Source: Marinobacter sp. CHS3-4
Lineage (GTDB): Bacteria > Pseudomonadota > Gammaproteobacteria > Pseudomonadales > Oleiphilaceae
Reading direction: 5' to 3'
NCBI RefSeq assembly: GCF_030053415.1
Contig: NZ_JASGBJ010000001.1
Coordinates: 434,001-498,000 of the forward strand
DNA length: 64,000 nt
Shown here in pieces: positions 35,597 through 44,903 of the stretch. A program made the translations under genes and the position numbers. Numbering within the stretch: position 1 is the stretch's first letter; each line of letters starts with the position of its first letter. Under the pieces are notes generated by a model. It was not told the DNA's origin. It worked only from the letters and a program-made list of their open reading frames with translations, and did no database searches.

Positions 35597-37514
35597 CGTC
35601 CAGCACGGACATCTCCAGCCAGAAAATGGCTCCCTCAGCCGGTTTTGACTCGAAGTCCACAGACCCGTTCATCTGCGTCATCAGTTCGCGGGTAATGGCC
35701 AGGCCCAAACCGGTGCCACCTTTCTGGCGTCGGCTGGATCCATCCGCCTGCGAAAACTTTTCAAAAATCTGCGGTCGGAATGCTTCCGGTATACCCTCGC
35801 CTTCATCACGAACACACAGCCGGACTCTGCCGTTACGCAACTGTGAGAACACCGTAACCGCGCCGTTGCTCGGTGAGAACTTAATGGCGTTGGATAACAG
35901 ATTGTTCAGGGCCTGAGTCAGGCGCTGGCGGTCGGTGATGACCCTGACGTCGTGCAGGAATGAGAGCTCTAGCCGAACCTGGCGTTCGCGGGCGTAGTGT
36001 CCGATATTCTCCACAGATTCTTTGACCAGATCAGAAAGAATGAGGTTCTCCATCCGGAACTTCATTTTGCCCGCGACCAGTTTGTCGATATCCAGAAGGT
36101 CATTGATGATGTGGGTCAGTTGCAGGCTATTGCGGTGCGCAATACCGATCATTCGGGCCATGCTGTCCGGTAGTTGCCCCGTCGCCTGGCTTGTCAGCAG
36201 CCCAAGTGATCCGCTGATGGACGTTAGCGGTGTCCGCAGTTCGTGACTGATGGTAGAGATGAACTCGTTCTTCATCGTTTCCACTTTTTTCTGTTCTGAT
36301 ATGTCCTCGGCGATCAACCAGATAACAGGGTCCCTGCTTGTCTCCAGCAGTTTCAGGCCCCGCAAATTTACCGGGGCGACGGTGGTTTCGTCAGTCGGGT
36401 AATACACTTCTATATCGCTGATTCGTTGGGACGCACGAAGTCTCTTCTGGAGCGCGAGCGGCTTTTCCAACATAGTACCGTCTCTCTGGAAGCCCTGTTC
36501 AAAGAAATCGAGAGTGTCGGCCTTGTGTCCAAACCGCTTGCGGAACTGAGGGTTGGCACGGATAACCCGACCGTTTCTGGCGTTAAAAAGGCCAACGCCG
36601 AGGGGCGCAAGTTCAAACAGGCCCCAGAAGCGCAATTGCATTTCACGATCGCGTAACATCAGGTGGGTTAGCCAGAATAATGCGCTGATGATCAGCCCGG
36701 CAACCAGTATCAACGATCCTCTGAAAACCAGAGGGTTTTCGGGTGCGGTGGGCCAGCCGTTGGATGGTTCTGCAAAAATCGTCCAGGTGGTTCCGGGCAT
36801 TCTCAGAGTGCTGGATACGGGGTCTGACCACTCAGTGCTGCGAGGGCCGAAAAAAATGGCTTTCGTATCGGATACGTCGCTGGACGATGCAAGCACGAAT
36901 CGCAGGTCTCGCCGGTATTCGGCAAGGTTCACCGTGTCGTAGAGTTTATTCAGGTCCAGAATCACCGATACCACGCCCCAGAATTCATCGGTTTCTTTCG
37001 TAAAAATCGGAATTCGGCTAGCCAGCCCCTTGCCGCCTTGCACCAGATCGATGGGACCGTTGAAAATAGCTCGACGGCTTTCTTTCAGCGCCTTAACGTC
37101 CTCGGGCGGAAGACTCTGACGAGTCAGGTCGAGCCCGATGGCTGCCTCGTTGCCCCTCAGTGGATACACGTGTCGAATAGTCAGGTCAGGAGCCAGGCCG
37201 ATGTTTTTCAATTCAGGAGCCAGCCGGAACAGTACCGGGGCCAGCTGATTAAATCGGTCGTCGTCTATGTCGGGCTCAATGGCCACGTTAGCGGCCAGCC
37301 CCCAGACAGTCTGAACGTTCTGCAAAATCTCGGCCTGCAGGTTCAGAGCTATCTCGTCTACCTGAGTTTGCCAGGCTTGTTTCAGACCATTTCGGTGCTG
37401 TTCTGTAATGGCGGCGTCCAGGCTTATCGCGGCAGCAATCACCAGGCCACTGACGCCCAACCGGGAGAGCCAAATTAGAAGGAAGAAGACCGGAGGATCG
37501 GATTTTACGCTCAT
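35583..37514 (-). CDS. Sensor histidine kinase with CHASE-type and PAS domains
   Basis: A 643-aa membrane kinase. Helix 1 (about residues 10-32) and helix 2 (about 265-287) enclose a CHASE-like periplasmic domain with VQTVWGLAANV and RHVYPLRGNEAAIGLDL. A PAS-like domain covers about residues 300-405. HisKA has its phospho-acceptor at His424 in STISHELRTPLTSI. HATPase_c shows NNLLSNAIKFSP, RDEGEGIPEAF and GGTGLGLAI. There is no C-terminal receiver. ATG 37514 overlaps the stop of the upstream kinase as ATGA, so both kinases are made together. The likely partners are the divergent Hpt-REC-GGDEF and receiver genes. Confidence 0.9.
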   Translation of the reverse strand: MSVKSDPPVFFLLIWLSRLGVSGLVIAAAISLDAAITEQHRNGLKQAWQTQVDEIALNLQAEILQNVQTVWGLAANVAIEPDIDDDRFNQLAPVLFRLAPELKNIGLAPDLTIRHVYPLRGNEAAIGLDLTRQSLPPEDVKALKESRRAIFNGPIDLVQGGKGLASRIPIFTKETDEFWGVVSVILDLNKLYDTVNLAEYRRDLRFVLASSSDVSDTKAIFFGPRSTEWSDPVSSTLRMPGTTWTIFAEPSNGWPTAPENPLVFRGSLILVAGLIISALFWLTHLMLRDREMQLRFWGLFELAPLGVGLFNARNGRVIRANPQFRKRFGHKADTLDFFEQGFQRDGTMLEKPLALQKRLRASQRISDIEVYYPTDETTVAPVNLRGLKLLETSRDPVIWLIAEDISEQKKVETMKNEFISTISHELRTPLTSISGSLGLLTSQATGQLPDSMARMIGIAHRNSLQLTHIINDLLDIDKLVAGKMKFRMENLILSDLVKESVENIGHYARERQVRLELSFLHDVRVITDRQRLTQALNNLLSNAIKFSPSNGAVTVFSQLRNGRVRLCVRDEGEGIPEAFRPQIFEKFSQADGSSRRQKGGTGLGLAITRELMTQMNGSVDFESKPAEGAIFWLEMSVLDEKTR

Positions 37515-39298
37515 TGACCTTCCTGCGAAGTGGTGTCAGGAGCAAGGTCAATCCAGAAATGCGCTCCGTGATCGTTATAGACGCCAATCTCTCCGCCCAG
37601 CAGTGTCGCCAATTCTCTGCAGATGGCCAGCCCCAGCCCGGTACCTTTCGAAGCCCTTTTGGTGCCAGTTTCTGCCTGAGCAAAACGTCGAAAGAGCTGG
37701 TGTTTGAATGATTCGGGTACGCCTTCACCCTGATCACTGACGGTCAGTCTGATCTTGCCCTCGTCGGTTCTGGAGGCTACAAGCCGAACCCGCCCACCCG
37801 TCGGGGAATACTTGATGGCGTTGCTGATGAAATTGTCGAGGATCTGTCGCAGCCGATGAGCGTCGGTATGGACAACCAGCCCGGGTTCGCAGTCACTCTC
37901 CAGCTTTACATTATGCTCCTGGGCCATTGCGTGATTGCCGTTGATGGCCTGAGAGACGATCGGAGCCAGTCTCTGGAATTCCAGCGCCAGTCGGACCTCG
38001 CCCGAGTTGAGTTTGTTGAAGTCCAGAAGGTCAGAAATCAGCCGTTGCAAACGCTCGCCATTACGAAGTGCCAGCTTGCTCATATCGGCCGCTTTCTCAG
38101 GGAGCTCGCCAAGGGTGCCAGACTCGATCAGTCGCAATGCCCCGTTAATCGAAGTGAGCGGTGTACGCAGCTCGTGGCTGACGTTGGAAATAAAATCCTC
38201 CTGCAGTTTGGCAATGGCATCCCGCTCGTCCTGGAGTCGGTTAAAGGCCCGGGCAAGGTTCCTGACCTCTGGCGGTCCGGTTTCTTCAACCCGGGTTGAC
38301 GAACCGCCGGCAGCAGACATTCTGCCGATTCGACGGGTCATGTTGTTCAGCGGCGCCATGGCAGATCGTGTGACCAGGTAACCGATGGGTAGAACAATCA
38401 ATACAATCAGAATACTGGCCCAGAGAAACTTGTTGAAGGATTCGGTCGCCGGTGCGTTCGCATACGCCTTCGGGACTGCGCGGATAAAAAGCCAGCCCAG
38501 GCGCTCCAGATGGCTGGTGGCGTAGATCATGATGTCGCCATTTTCAGTTTTTACCTCACCAAGCGTGAGCCCGGACAGCGCAGCGTCTATCAGCGGATTT
38601 TTCCCAGGGGCAGGCAGGGATTTGATGCCCTCCTCATCCTCTTTCGTTTCCACGTAGAGAAAGTTATCGGTATCAACCACCAGTAACTCAGCCTGCTGTC
38701 TCTTGCTGAGCCTGAGCGCGTCCGGAGGAATCAGGTTTGTTTTATTCAGGTTGATGCTGCCTGCCAGAAAACCAAGCAGATCGCCCTCGGCACTTTCGAT
38801 GGGCGATACGAAGGACAGCAGGGGCACCCCCGTGGTTCGACCGATAATAGGGCGACTGATCGCCGACTGACGGGATTCGATGGCCCTTGCGAAATGGGAT
38901 CTATCCGCGTAGTTCGTACCTATCCGGTTGGGAACAAAGGTGTCCTCGGCGATAGCGGTGGCATTTTCGTCCAACACCAGAAGGCCGTTGGAAAAGAGCG
39001 CTTGAAGCTTGTCTTGGCGTCCGAGGAAAGTTTCTATTTCTTGAATCGGTAACAGTTTTTCTCCGTCTGTCAGCGACGTGCCAAGCGCCTCCAGCAGCGC
39101 AATTCGCAGTTGTAGACTTCCACTCACCTGTTCAGAGACTCTTCTAGCCTCATAGGCCTGCCGTTCGGTGAGAATGCTTTCAAAATCTTCGTTGAGAGCA
39201 CGATAGGCCGTCACCGCGACCGCAATAATGGCTGTCAGGCTGAAACAGACAATGATGACCGCAAGGCGGGAGCCGATCCCAAGAGAAAGCCGAGTCAA
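37511..39298 (-). CDS. Sensor histidine kinase with dCache-like and HAMP domains
   Basis: A 595-aa membrane kinase. The first helix (SRLAVIIVCFSLTAIIAVAV) leads to a periplasmic sensor of about 240 residues resembling double Cache (NRIGTNYADRSHFARAI, GVPLLSFVSPIESAEGDLLG). A second helix near residue 290, a HAMP segment, HisKA with His in SNVSHELRTPLTSI and a HATPase_c domain with NNFISNAIKYSP follow. There is no receiver domain. TTG 39298 is preferred because agga sits eight bases upstream; TTG 39307 has no room for a ribosome site. It is the first gene of the kinase pair and is divergent from the Hpt-containing cyclase gene. Confidence 0.87.
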   Translation of the reverse strand: MTRLSLGIGSRLAVIIVCFSLTAIIAVAVTAYRALNEDFESILTERQAYEARRVSEQVSGSLQLRIALLEALGTSLTDGEKLLPIQEIETFLGRQDKLQALFSNGLLVLDENATAIAEDTFVPNRIGTNYADRSHFARAIESRQSAISRPIIGRTTGVPLLSFVSPIESAEGDLLGFLAGSINLNKTNLIPPDALRLSKRQQAELLVVDTDNFLYVETKEDEEGIKSLPAPGKNPLIDAALSGLTLGEVKTENGDIMIYATSHLERLGWLFIRAVPKAYANAPATESFNKFLWASILIVLIVLPIGYLVTRSAMAPLNNMTRRIGRMSAAGGSSTRVEETGPPEVRNLARAFNRLQDERDAIAKLQEDFISNVSHELRTPLTSINGALRLIESGTLGELPEKAADMSKLALRNGERLQRLISDLLDFNKLNSGEVRLALEFQRLAPIVSQAINGNHAMAQEHNVKLESDCEPGLVVHTDAHRLRQILDNFISNAIKYSPTGGRVRLVASRTDEGKIRLTVSDQGEGVPESFKHQLFRRFAQAETGTKRASKGTGLGLAICRELATLLGGEIGVYNDHGAHFWIDLAPDTTSQEGQ

Positions 39299-39405
39299 AA
39301 GAGCCAATCCTACTGGTGGTTACATAAAAAACTTGCTTTCATGGCAGGATAGCCGAAAGTAAAACGAAAGTTTGTTTCATTCAGTACAGTAGTTAAGACG
39401 TCATC

Positions 39406-41037
39406 ATGCCCAAACCGGTTAGCAATGAAGTAAGCTCGAAGCTGGAGGCGTTGAAGCAAAAGTTTCTGGACAAGGCTGTTGTTGAATGTGACGCACTGGA
39501 CGCAATTGCGCAATCCATCACTGACGCAGAAGCCTGCTATGAGCAGTTGGAGCAGGCTTATCGCATTCTGCATCGGCTCGCCGGATCCGCAGGAACCTTT
39601 GGGTTCTCTGCCCTGGGCGAGGAAGCAAGACGCCTCGAAGTACAGCTAAAGCCTTTTCTTGATGGGGATTCGCAGACGTCCCCGGTGTTGCCCTCGGACA
39701 TTAGTCCGGAGCTTAGCCAGCGTTTGTCAGGGCTGAGGGGGTTGTTGCGTCTGGCCGATACGGCCGAACCACAAACAAAGAGCAATTTCCCAACGGCCAG
39801 GGTTGAACAGCTGATACTGGTCGTTGATCCAGATCCTGGCAGAGCCACTCAACTGACGTCTGGTCTTTCCCTCTATGGATACCGATTTTCCTGGTTGCCC
39901 AGTGTAAAGGAATGGCAACAGCGGCCTGAGAACGTGCCGTCTGCACTGATCATTCGAGATGATGTATTTCTGGCCAGTGGTGGCGAATGCGCAGAACTGT
40001 TTCCGGGGCTGCCGATTATTTGCTTGGGAGCCGCCGACTCATACCCGCGAAGATATGCCCTGGCCCGTGAAGGTGCTGAAGCCTTCTTTTGCGACCCTCT
40101 GAATCTGCCTTTACTGGCCGATCACCTGGAACGCCTGTTGACCGATCATGCCGATGCGGAGAGCGGTCGGGTCTTGATTGTCGATGACGATCCCGAATTG
40201 AGAGAGCATTACCGGCTTGTGCTGACCAATGGCGGGCTGGAAGTGGAAACCGTGACTGGCGACCCTGCCCGACTGTTGTCGGTGCTATCCGCGTTCCGCC
40301 CGGATATCGTATTGATGGACGTGCAAATGGGAGAGATCGCTGGCCCCGCGTTGGCTCGCATGCTTCGTTTCGAGCCAGAATGGCTGAGCCTCCCCATTGT
40401 CTATCTGTCTGCAGAGCAGGATCGCGAAATCCAGCTGGAGGCGCTGGCAAAGGGCGGCGATGATTTTCTCACCAAGCCTGTGTCAGATTCGTTTCTATTG
40501 CGAACCGCAAAGATTCGCTGCTATCGCGCCAAGCAACTCGACAAGCTGGTATCCCGGGATAGCCTGACGGGGCTGTTAAAGCATTCTCTTGTGAAAACCG
40601 AGATTTTGAAGGAACACGCCCGCTGCCAGCGACTGAAACATCAGTCAGCGGTCGCCATGCTGGATCTGGATCATTTCAAACAGGTCAATGACAATCAGGG
40701 CCATCGGGCGGGTGACCTTGTGATTAAGGGCCTGGCGAACCTGTTGCGTCATCGGCTGCGGAAAACCGACATTATTGGCCGTTACGGTGGGGAAGAATTC
40801 ATCGTGGCCTTGCCTGAATGCTCTCTGAAACGGGCGGTGACTGTGCTTGAATCGGTCTGTGAAGATTTTGCCAAGATTACGTTCGAGGGCAATTCCGGAG
40901 AATTCCACGTCACACTCAGTGTGGGGCTGACGACATTGTCAGCCTACGCCAGTTCTGAAGAGGCTATTGAAGCCGCTGATCAGGCTCTTTATGGGCGTAA
41001 ACGGGCCGGTAGAAACGGTGTAACGACGGCATCCTGA
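39406..41037 (+). CDS. Hpt-REC-REC-GGDEF diguanylate cyclase
   Basis: A 543-aa cytoplasmic protein. An Hpt domain occupies about residues 10-90 with phospho-acceptor His56 in ILHRLAGSAGTFGFS. A degenerate receiver (LILVVDPDPGRATQL; no Asp in the usual strand context) follows, then a canonical receiver near residues 245-365 with RVLIVDDDPELREHY and VLMDVQMGEIAG. The GGDEF domain ends the protein with GRYGGEEFIVALPE and an RKTD sequence nine residues upstream that fits an intact inhibitory site. Output is probably c-di-GMP synthesis controlled by phosphorylation. Having both Hpt and receiver in one cyclase is unusual. The two divergent kinases, which lack receivers, are probable phosphate donors. 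Confidence 0.9.
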   Translation: MPKPVSNEVSSKLEALKQKFLDKAVVECDALDAIAQSITDAEACYEQLEQAYRILHRLAGSAGTFGFSALGEEARRLEVQLKPFLDGDSQTSPVLPSDISPELSQRLSGLRGLLRLADTAEPQTKSNFPTARVEQLILVVDPDPGRATQLTSGLSLYGYRFSWLPSVKEWQQRPENVPSALIIRDDVFLASGGECAELFPGLPIICLGAADSYPRRYALAREGAEAFFCDPLNLPLLADHLERLLTDHADAESGRVLIVDDDPELREHYRLVLTNGGLEVETVTGDPARLLSVLSAFRPDIVLMDVQMGEIAGPALARMLRFEPEWLSLPIVYLSAEQDREIQLEALAKGGDDFLTKPVSDSFLLRTAKIRCYRAKQLDKLVSRDSLTGLLKHSLVKTEILKEHARCQRLKHQSAVAMLDLDHFKQVNDNQGHRAGDLVIKGLANLLRHRLRKTDIIGRYGGEEFIVALPECSLKRAVTVLESVCEDFAKITFEGNSGEFHVTLSVGLTTLSAYASSEEAIEAADQALYGRKRAGRNGVTTAS

Positions 41038-41057
41038 AGAAGAAGGAAAAGAACGCA

Positions 41058-41447
41058 ATGGCACAGCCTGACACGTTGCAGCGCATACTGCTGGTCGAAG
41101 ATGAGGAAGATATCCGTGCCGTGGCGGAAGTGGCACTGGAAACGGTCGGTGGTTTCACCTTGAAAACCTGCGCCAGTGGCCGGGATGCCATTGATGCTAT
41201 AGATGAATTTGCACCCCAGCTCGTGATACTGGACGTGATGATGCCCGGCATGGATGGCCCGGAAACCTTGCAGGCCATTCGCCAGTTGCCGAATCATGAA
41301 CAGACGCCTGCAGTGTTCATGACCGCCAAAGTTCAGTCCGACGAGGTGGCCAGCTATCTTGCGGAAGGGGCGGTGGCTGTGATCCCCAAACCGTTTGACC
41401 CTATGACACTGTCAGACAGGGTCAGGGAAATCTGGCAGAGTTGTTGA
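41058..41447 (+). CDS. Single-domain response regulator (CheY-like)
   Basis: A 129-aa stand-alone receiver. The acidic pocket is in ILLVEDEEDIRAV, the phospho-acceptor Asp in LVILDVMMPGMDGPE, the conserved Thr in AVFMTAKV and the Lys in VIPKPFDP. It has no output domain. It starts 20 bases after the Hpt-GGDEF gene and is surely in the same operon. It may act as a phosphate shuttle between the divergent kinases and the Hpt domain, or as a phosphate sink; both are inference. Confidence 0.9.
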   Translation: MAQPDTLQRILLVEDEEDIRAVAEVALETVGGFTLKTCASGRDAIDAIDEFAPQLVILDVMMPGMDGPETLQAIRQLPNHEQTPAVFMTAKVQSDEVASYLAEGAVAVIPKPFDPMTLSDRVREIWQSC

Positions 41448-41499
41448 TCCATCGGTTAAGCTAGCGCCCTTTTAAATTCCAGTACCAGAGGTTTTCCCC

Positions 41500-41820
41500 A
41501 TGCCTTCTGACGATTCCCGGGACGAATTGCTCGCCAAGCTCAATCTCGAAACGTCGCAAATCAAGTGGCGCGACCTGCAAACCTACTTCGCCCGTGGCCA
41601 CGTGGTGAGGGTTTCACCGAACCTGGATCTTCTGGCTGTGGCCGCTGAGCTGGCGGCAGACAACAAAGCAACGTTCGAGCACTGGATGGCCCAGGATCAG
41701 GTGGGGCAGGTGACCCCGGACCAGGCCCGTCATTGGTATGAAGAAGACGCCCAACTCTGGGCCGTGGTGATTGCTCCGTGGGTGCTGGTTCAGGATCGGA
41801 ACAAGCATGTCCTGCACTGA
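41500..41820 (+). CDS. DUF2288 family protein
   Basis: A 106-aa soluble protein of the DUF2288 family, with the conserved start ELLAKLNLETSQIKWRDLQTYFARG and the WYEEDAQLWAVVIAPWVLVQ end. The function of the family is unknown. It is separated from the receiver gene by 52 bases and from lysO by 18, all in the same direction, so it may be co-transcribed with lysO. Confidence 0.85.
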   Translation: MPSDDSRDELLAKLNLETSQIKWRDLQTYFARGHVVRVSPNLDLLAVAAELAADNKATFEHWMAQDQVGQVTPDQARHWYEEDAQLWAVVIAPWVLVQDRNKHVLH

Positions 41821-41838
41821 CCTGGCGCGCCACCTCCG

Positions 41839-42750
41839 ATGCTGACCGGTGCCCTGCTGATACTGGCTCCCCTGTTTCTTGGATTTGCCATCAGGCTGGA
41901 AAACCGCCAGCTGATGACGCTGATCCATCATTCCGTGGAAGCCTTGATTTACCTGATTCTAGGCCTGCTGGGCCTGGGGCTGGGCCAGATGGACGGTCTT
42001 TCCCAGCAGTTGGCGGGTATGGCCTTTCAGGTGTCTGCGTTGGTTATTGGTCTGTTGGTGTTCAATCTGCTTGGTCTGTGGTTGTTACATCGTTACCAGC
42101 CCATGGTTATCGAAGAGCCCTCTGAATCGGTTTCCCATGGCTACCGGCGATTATTCCTTGCGGGATTGAAGCCCCTGTTGGCGGTGGTTGCTGGCGTTGT
42201 GGCTGGTTATTGGCTACTGCCAAAACTTCCCATGACGGAGGATCTGGCCACCGCCCTTCTGATGCTTCTGTTATTGCTGATTGGTCTGCAACTGCGCAAT
42301 GCCGGCCTCTCACTGCGTCGCCTGTTCCTCAATCGTCACGGAGTCAGCATTGCGCTGGTGTTGGCTGCCAGCTCTCTGGTTGGTGGGCTGGCGTTGGTGC
42401 CGGTGCTGGATACGGGTTGGAGTCAGTCCCTGGCGCTGGCCTCCGGGTTCGGGTGGTATTCCTTGTCCGGTATCGTGATTGGCGATGCGCTGGGGCCAGC
42501 CTGGGGCGGTGTTGCCTTTCTGAACGATGTCATCCGCGAAATCATCGCATTGGCCATTATCCCGCTGCTGATTGGTCGGCGACCGGGCGTGGCCATCGGT
42601 TATGGCGGGGCTACCGCCATGGATTTCACCCTGCCGGTGATTCGAAGCAGTGGCGGCCTTGAATGTGTGCCAGTGGCCATTGCGTCGGGGTTTGTGCTGT
42701 CTTTCCTGTCACCCATCCTGATGGCTGTGTTTCTGTCGCTGTCTGCGTAG
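41839..42750 (+). CDS. lysO: Lysine exporter LysO family protein
   Basis: A 303-aa inner-membrane protein with about eight hydrophobic helices, matching E. coli LysO (YbjE) in length and motif order. The C-terminal half has the typical ASGFGWYSLSGIVIGDALGP and GGATAMDFTLPVIRSSGG sequences. LysO exports lysine and confers resistance to its toxic analogue thialysine. The start, ATG 41839, comes 18 bases after the DUF2288 stop. It converges on the HD-GYP gene, leaving 22 bases. Confidence 0.87.
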   Translation: MLTGALLILAPLFLGFAIRLENRQLMTLIHHSVEALIYLILGLLGLGLGQMDGLSQQLAGMAFQVSALVIGLLVFNLLGLWLLHRYQPMVIEEPSESVSHGYRRLFLAGLKPLLAVVAGVVAGYWLLPKLPMTEDLATALLMLLLLLIGLQLRNAGLSLRRLFLNRHGVSIALVLAASSLVGGLALVPVLDTGWSQSLALASGFGWYSLSGIVIGDALGPAWGGVAFLNDVIREIIALAIIPLLIGRRPGVAIGYGGATAMDFTLPVIRSSGGLECVPVAIASGFVLSFLSPILMAVFLSLSA

Positions 42751-42772
42751 CAGCCTGAAGGGCAGGGATTCG

Positions 42773-43981
42773 TTAGGTCAGGAATTTTCTTACGTCGATT
42801 TTATACAGCTCAGGATCGACAGAGCGAATGATTCGATCCTGATTGTCTGGCCTGGAGAGGTCAAGCGTGTTGACCGTAATATAAGTCCGGAATTTGGTGT
42901 CGTACATGATGCGGACCACCGGCAGTCGCTGATCCTCATCATTGGTTTCAATCACCGCGCCCAGCCTGCCACTTTCCAGTAGCACCAGGGATCCGATGGG
43001 GTAGAGCCCGACGCAGCGAATGAACTCACGCACCAGCTTCGGATCCAGATGGTCGCCGCTCCACTCCAGCAGTTTTTTCAATGCCTGGGTGGGCATCATG
43101 CCTCTGTGGTAAACGCGGTCTGAGGTGATGGCGTCGTATACATCGGTTATGGCGACCATGCGACCGTATACTGAAATTTCCTCGCCTTTCAAACCTTCCG
43201 GATAGCCGGAACCGTCCAGGCGCTCGTGATGCTGGGCAGCGGTGGTAATGGAAAGCTCGCCAATGCCCTCGGTAGCGGCCAGTATGTCCCGAGAGTGTCG
43301 GGCGTGGGCTTTCATGACCTCAAATTCTTCCCGTGTCAGCCGGCCCGGCTTGTGAAGAATCTCATCGGGCGTCAGTACCTTGCCAATATCGTGAAGCAGT
43401 GCACCCACAATGGTCTGGTGTAATGCATCGGAAGACAGTTTGCGATAGCGGCCAAATAACGACATCAGAACACTCAGGTTAACCGAGTGTTCCAGCAGGT
43501 AGTTATCCTTCTCGCGAATGCGACCCAGACAGCTCAGGGCATTGGCGTTGCGGAGCACCGAACTTTGCAATTCGTCGGCGAGTTCGTGAATCGGGGTGAC
43601 ATCAATGGCGGTGCCCAGCTTTACGTCGTTAAGCAGGTTGCCGACCAGCCCCTGAGCCTGGCTATGAATCTGTTGGGCCCGGGCGAACTCTTCAGCGACG
43701 GGCACCAACTTCGTGGTACCAGGAGTCAGCTCCCCGGCCTTTTCCAGCTTTTCCTCGTTGCGGCGGTCTACTTCGTGGGCTGGCTCTGAATCCTGGGTGT
43801 CCAGACCCTTGGCGGTGTCGATGTAAACGTAGTGAACCCCCATCTGGCGGATTTTCTCGATGGTTTCCTCTTTTTTGATAATACCCCGCTTGCGACGGGT
43901 ATTGTGAGGTATCCAGTCGTTGTTCAGGTCGGTGATGTACATGCCGACCTTCAGTGCCGATAGGGGAATGCGTTTGATCAT
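42773..43981 (-). CDS. HD-GYP cyclic-di-GMP phosphodiesterase with DUF3391 N-terminus
   Basis: A 402-aa cytoplasmic enzyme expected to hydrolyse c-di-GMP. The first 130 residues are the DUF3391 domain (IPLSALKVGMYITDLNNDW). The HD-GYP domain follows with HDIGKVLTPDEILHKPG, then HARHSRDIL, and the extended signature HHERLDGSGYPEGLKGEEI. All metal-ligand motifs of the active family appear intact. It lies downstream of tatD and overlaps its stop by four bases. It is one of three c-di-GMP genes here, opposing the two GGDEF proteins at 10.5-13.4 and 39.4-41.0 kb. Confidence 0.93.
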   Translation of the reverse strand: MIKRIPLSALKVGMYITDLNNDWIPHNTRRKRGIIKKEETIEKIRQMGVHYVYIDTAKGLDTQDSEPAHEVDRRNEEKLEKAGELTPGTTKLVPVAEEFARAQQIHSQAQGLVGNLLNDVKLGTAIDVTPIHELADELQSSVLRNANALSCLGRIREKDNYLLEHSVNLSVLMSLFGRYRKLSSDALHQTIVGALLHDIGKVLTPDEILHKPGRLTREEFEVMKAHARHSRDILAATEGIGELSITTAAQHHERLDGSGYPEGLKGEEISVYGRMVAITDVYDAITSDRVYHRGMMPTQALKKLLEWSGDHLDPKLVREFIRCVGLYPIGSLVLLESGRLGAVIETNDEDQRLPVVRIMYDTKFRTYITVNTLDLSRPDNQDRIIRSVDPELYKIDVRKFLT

Positions 43982-44787
43982 GCGTTCGGGAAGAACGTCC
44001 TCAGGCTGTTGTTGTAGGTTGAAGTCAAAACCTGGTCCAACGGCAGCTCTTTCACTTCCGCTATTTTTTCCGCCACAAACGGGATATAGAAAGGCGCGTT
44101 TTCCTTGCCACGATAGGGAACCGGCGCCAGGAAGGGCGAGTCGGTTTCCAACAAAATCTGGCCGATCGGTGTCATTCGCACGATATCCCGAACGTTTTCA
44201 GCTTTGTTAAAGGTGGTGATGCCGTTAAAGCCAAGGCACCAGCCTTCACTCAGCGCATACTCGGCCAGTCCTGGTCCGGAAGTGAAGCTGTGAATCACTC
44301 CCCGGCGTTTCAGCGGGCCTTCGAATTCTTTCAATATCTGAATGGTGTCGTCGTCGGCATCACGGCTGTGAATCACCACTGGGCGGTCGCTGTCACTGGC
44401 AATCTGCAGCTGACGGCGGAAAACGTCTCGCTGCACGTCTCTGTCTGCGTTGTCGTAGAAATAGTCCAGGCCGATCTCGCCAACGGCAACAATCTTGTCA
44501 TCCGTGGCATGGGCGCGGATTTCCTCTTCGGCCTCATCAGAATAGGATTCTGCATCGTGAGGGTGCACGCCCTGCGTGCCATAGACCCAGGGTGCTTTCT
44601 GGCTCAGTTCCCGCACCTTCCCGAGGTTATCCGGAGAGACTGCAATGGTGATCACCCGTTCGATGTTGACTCGTTGCATTTCTGCCAGGGTGTCCTCAAG
44701 CGGACGCTCCTTGAGATAATCAAGATGACAGTGAGTTTCGATAATCGGATGATCGAAGATCGGGATTTCACGACGCTTCTTGCTCAT
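43978..44787 (-). CDS. TatD family metal-dependent hydrolase
   Basis: A 269-aa TIM-barrel hydrolase. Metal ligands are seen in ETHCHLDYL near the N-terminus, GEIGLDYFYD, VIHSRDAD and LLETDSPFLAP. Related E. coli proteins (TatD, YcfH, YjjV) have DNase activity or act on D-aminoacyl-tRNA, so the exact substrate is not certain. ATG 44787 (MSKKRREIP) is used; a GTG five codons upstream is possible. The stop overlaps the ATG of the HD-GYP gene. A 116-base divergent region separates it from ppk2. Confidence 0.9.
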   Translation of the reverse strand: MSKKRREIPIFDHPIIETHCHLDYLKERPLEDTLAEMQRVNIERVITIAVSPDNLGKVRELSQKAPWVYGTQGVHPHDAESYSDEAEEEIRAHATDDKIVAVGEIGLDYFYDNADRDVQRDVFRRQLQIASDSDRPVVIHSRDADDDTIQILKEFEGPLKRRGVIHSFTSGPGLAEYALSEGWCLGFNGITTFNKAENVRDIVRMTPIGQILLETDSPFLAPVPYRGKENAPFYIPFVAEKIAEVKELPLDQVLTSTYNNSLRTFFPNA

Positions 44788-44903
44788 GGTCGGCGACTGC
44801 ACTCCATCGCAACCAGTCAGTTGGCTGCTATCTTGAGAATTTAAGCTTAGAGTGTATCAGCTTGTTCAATGGTTGGCCTGCATGGCCATGATAGGGGGTC
44901 TGA

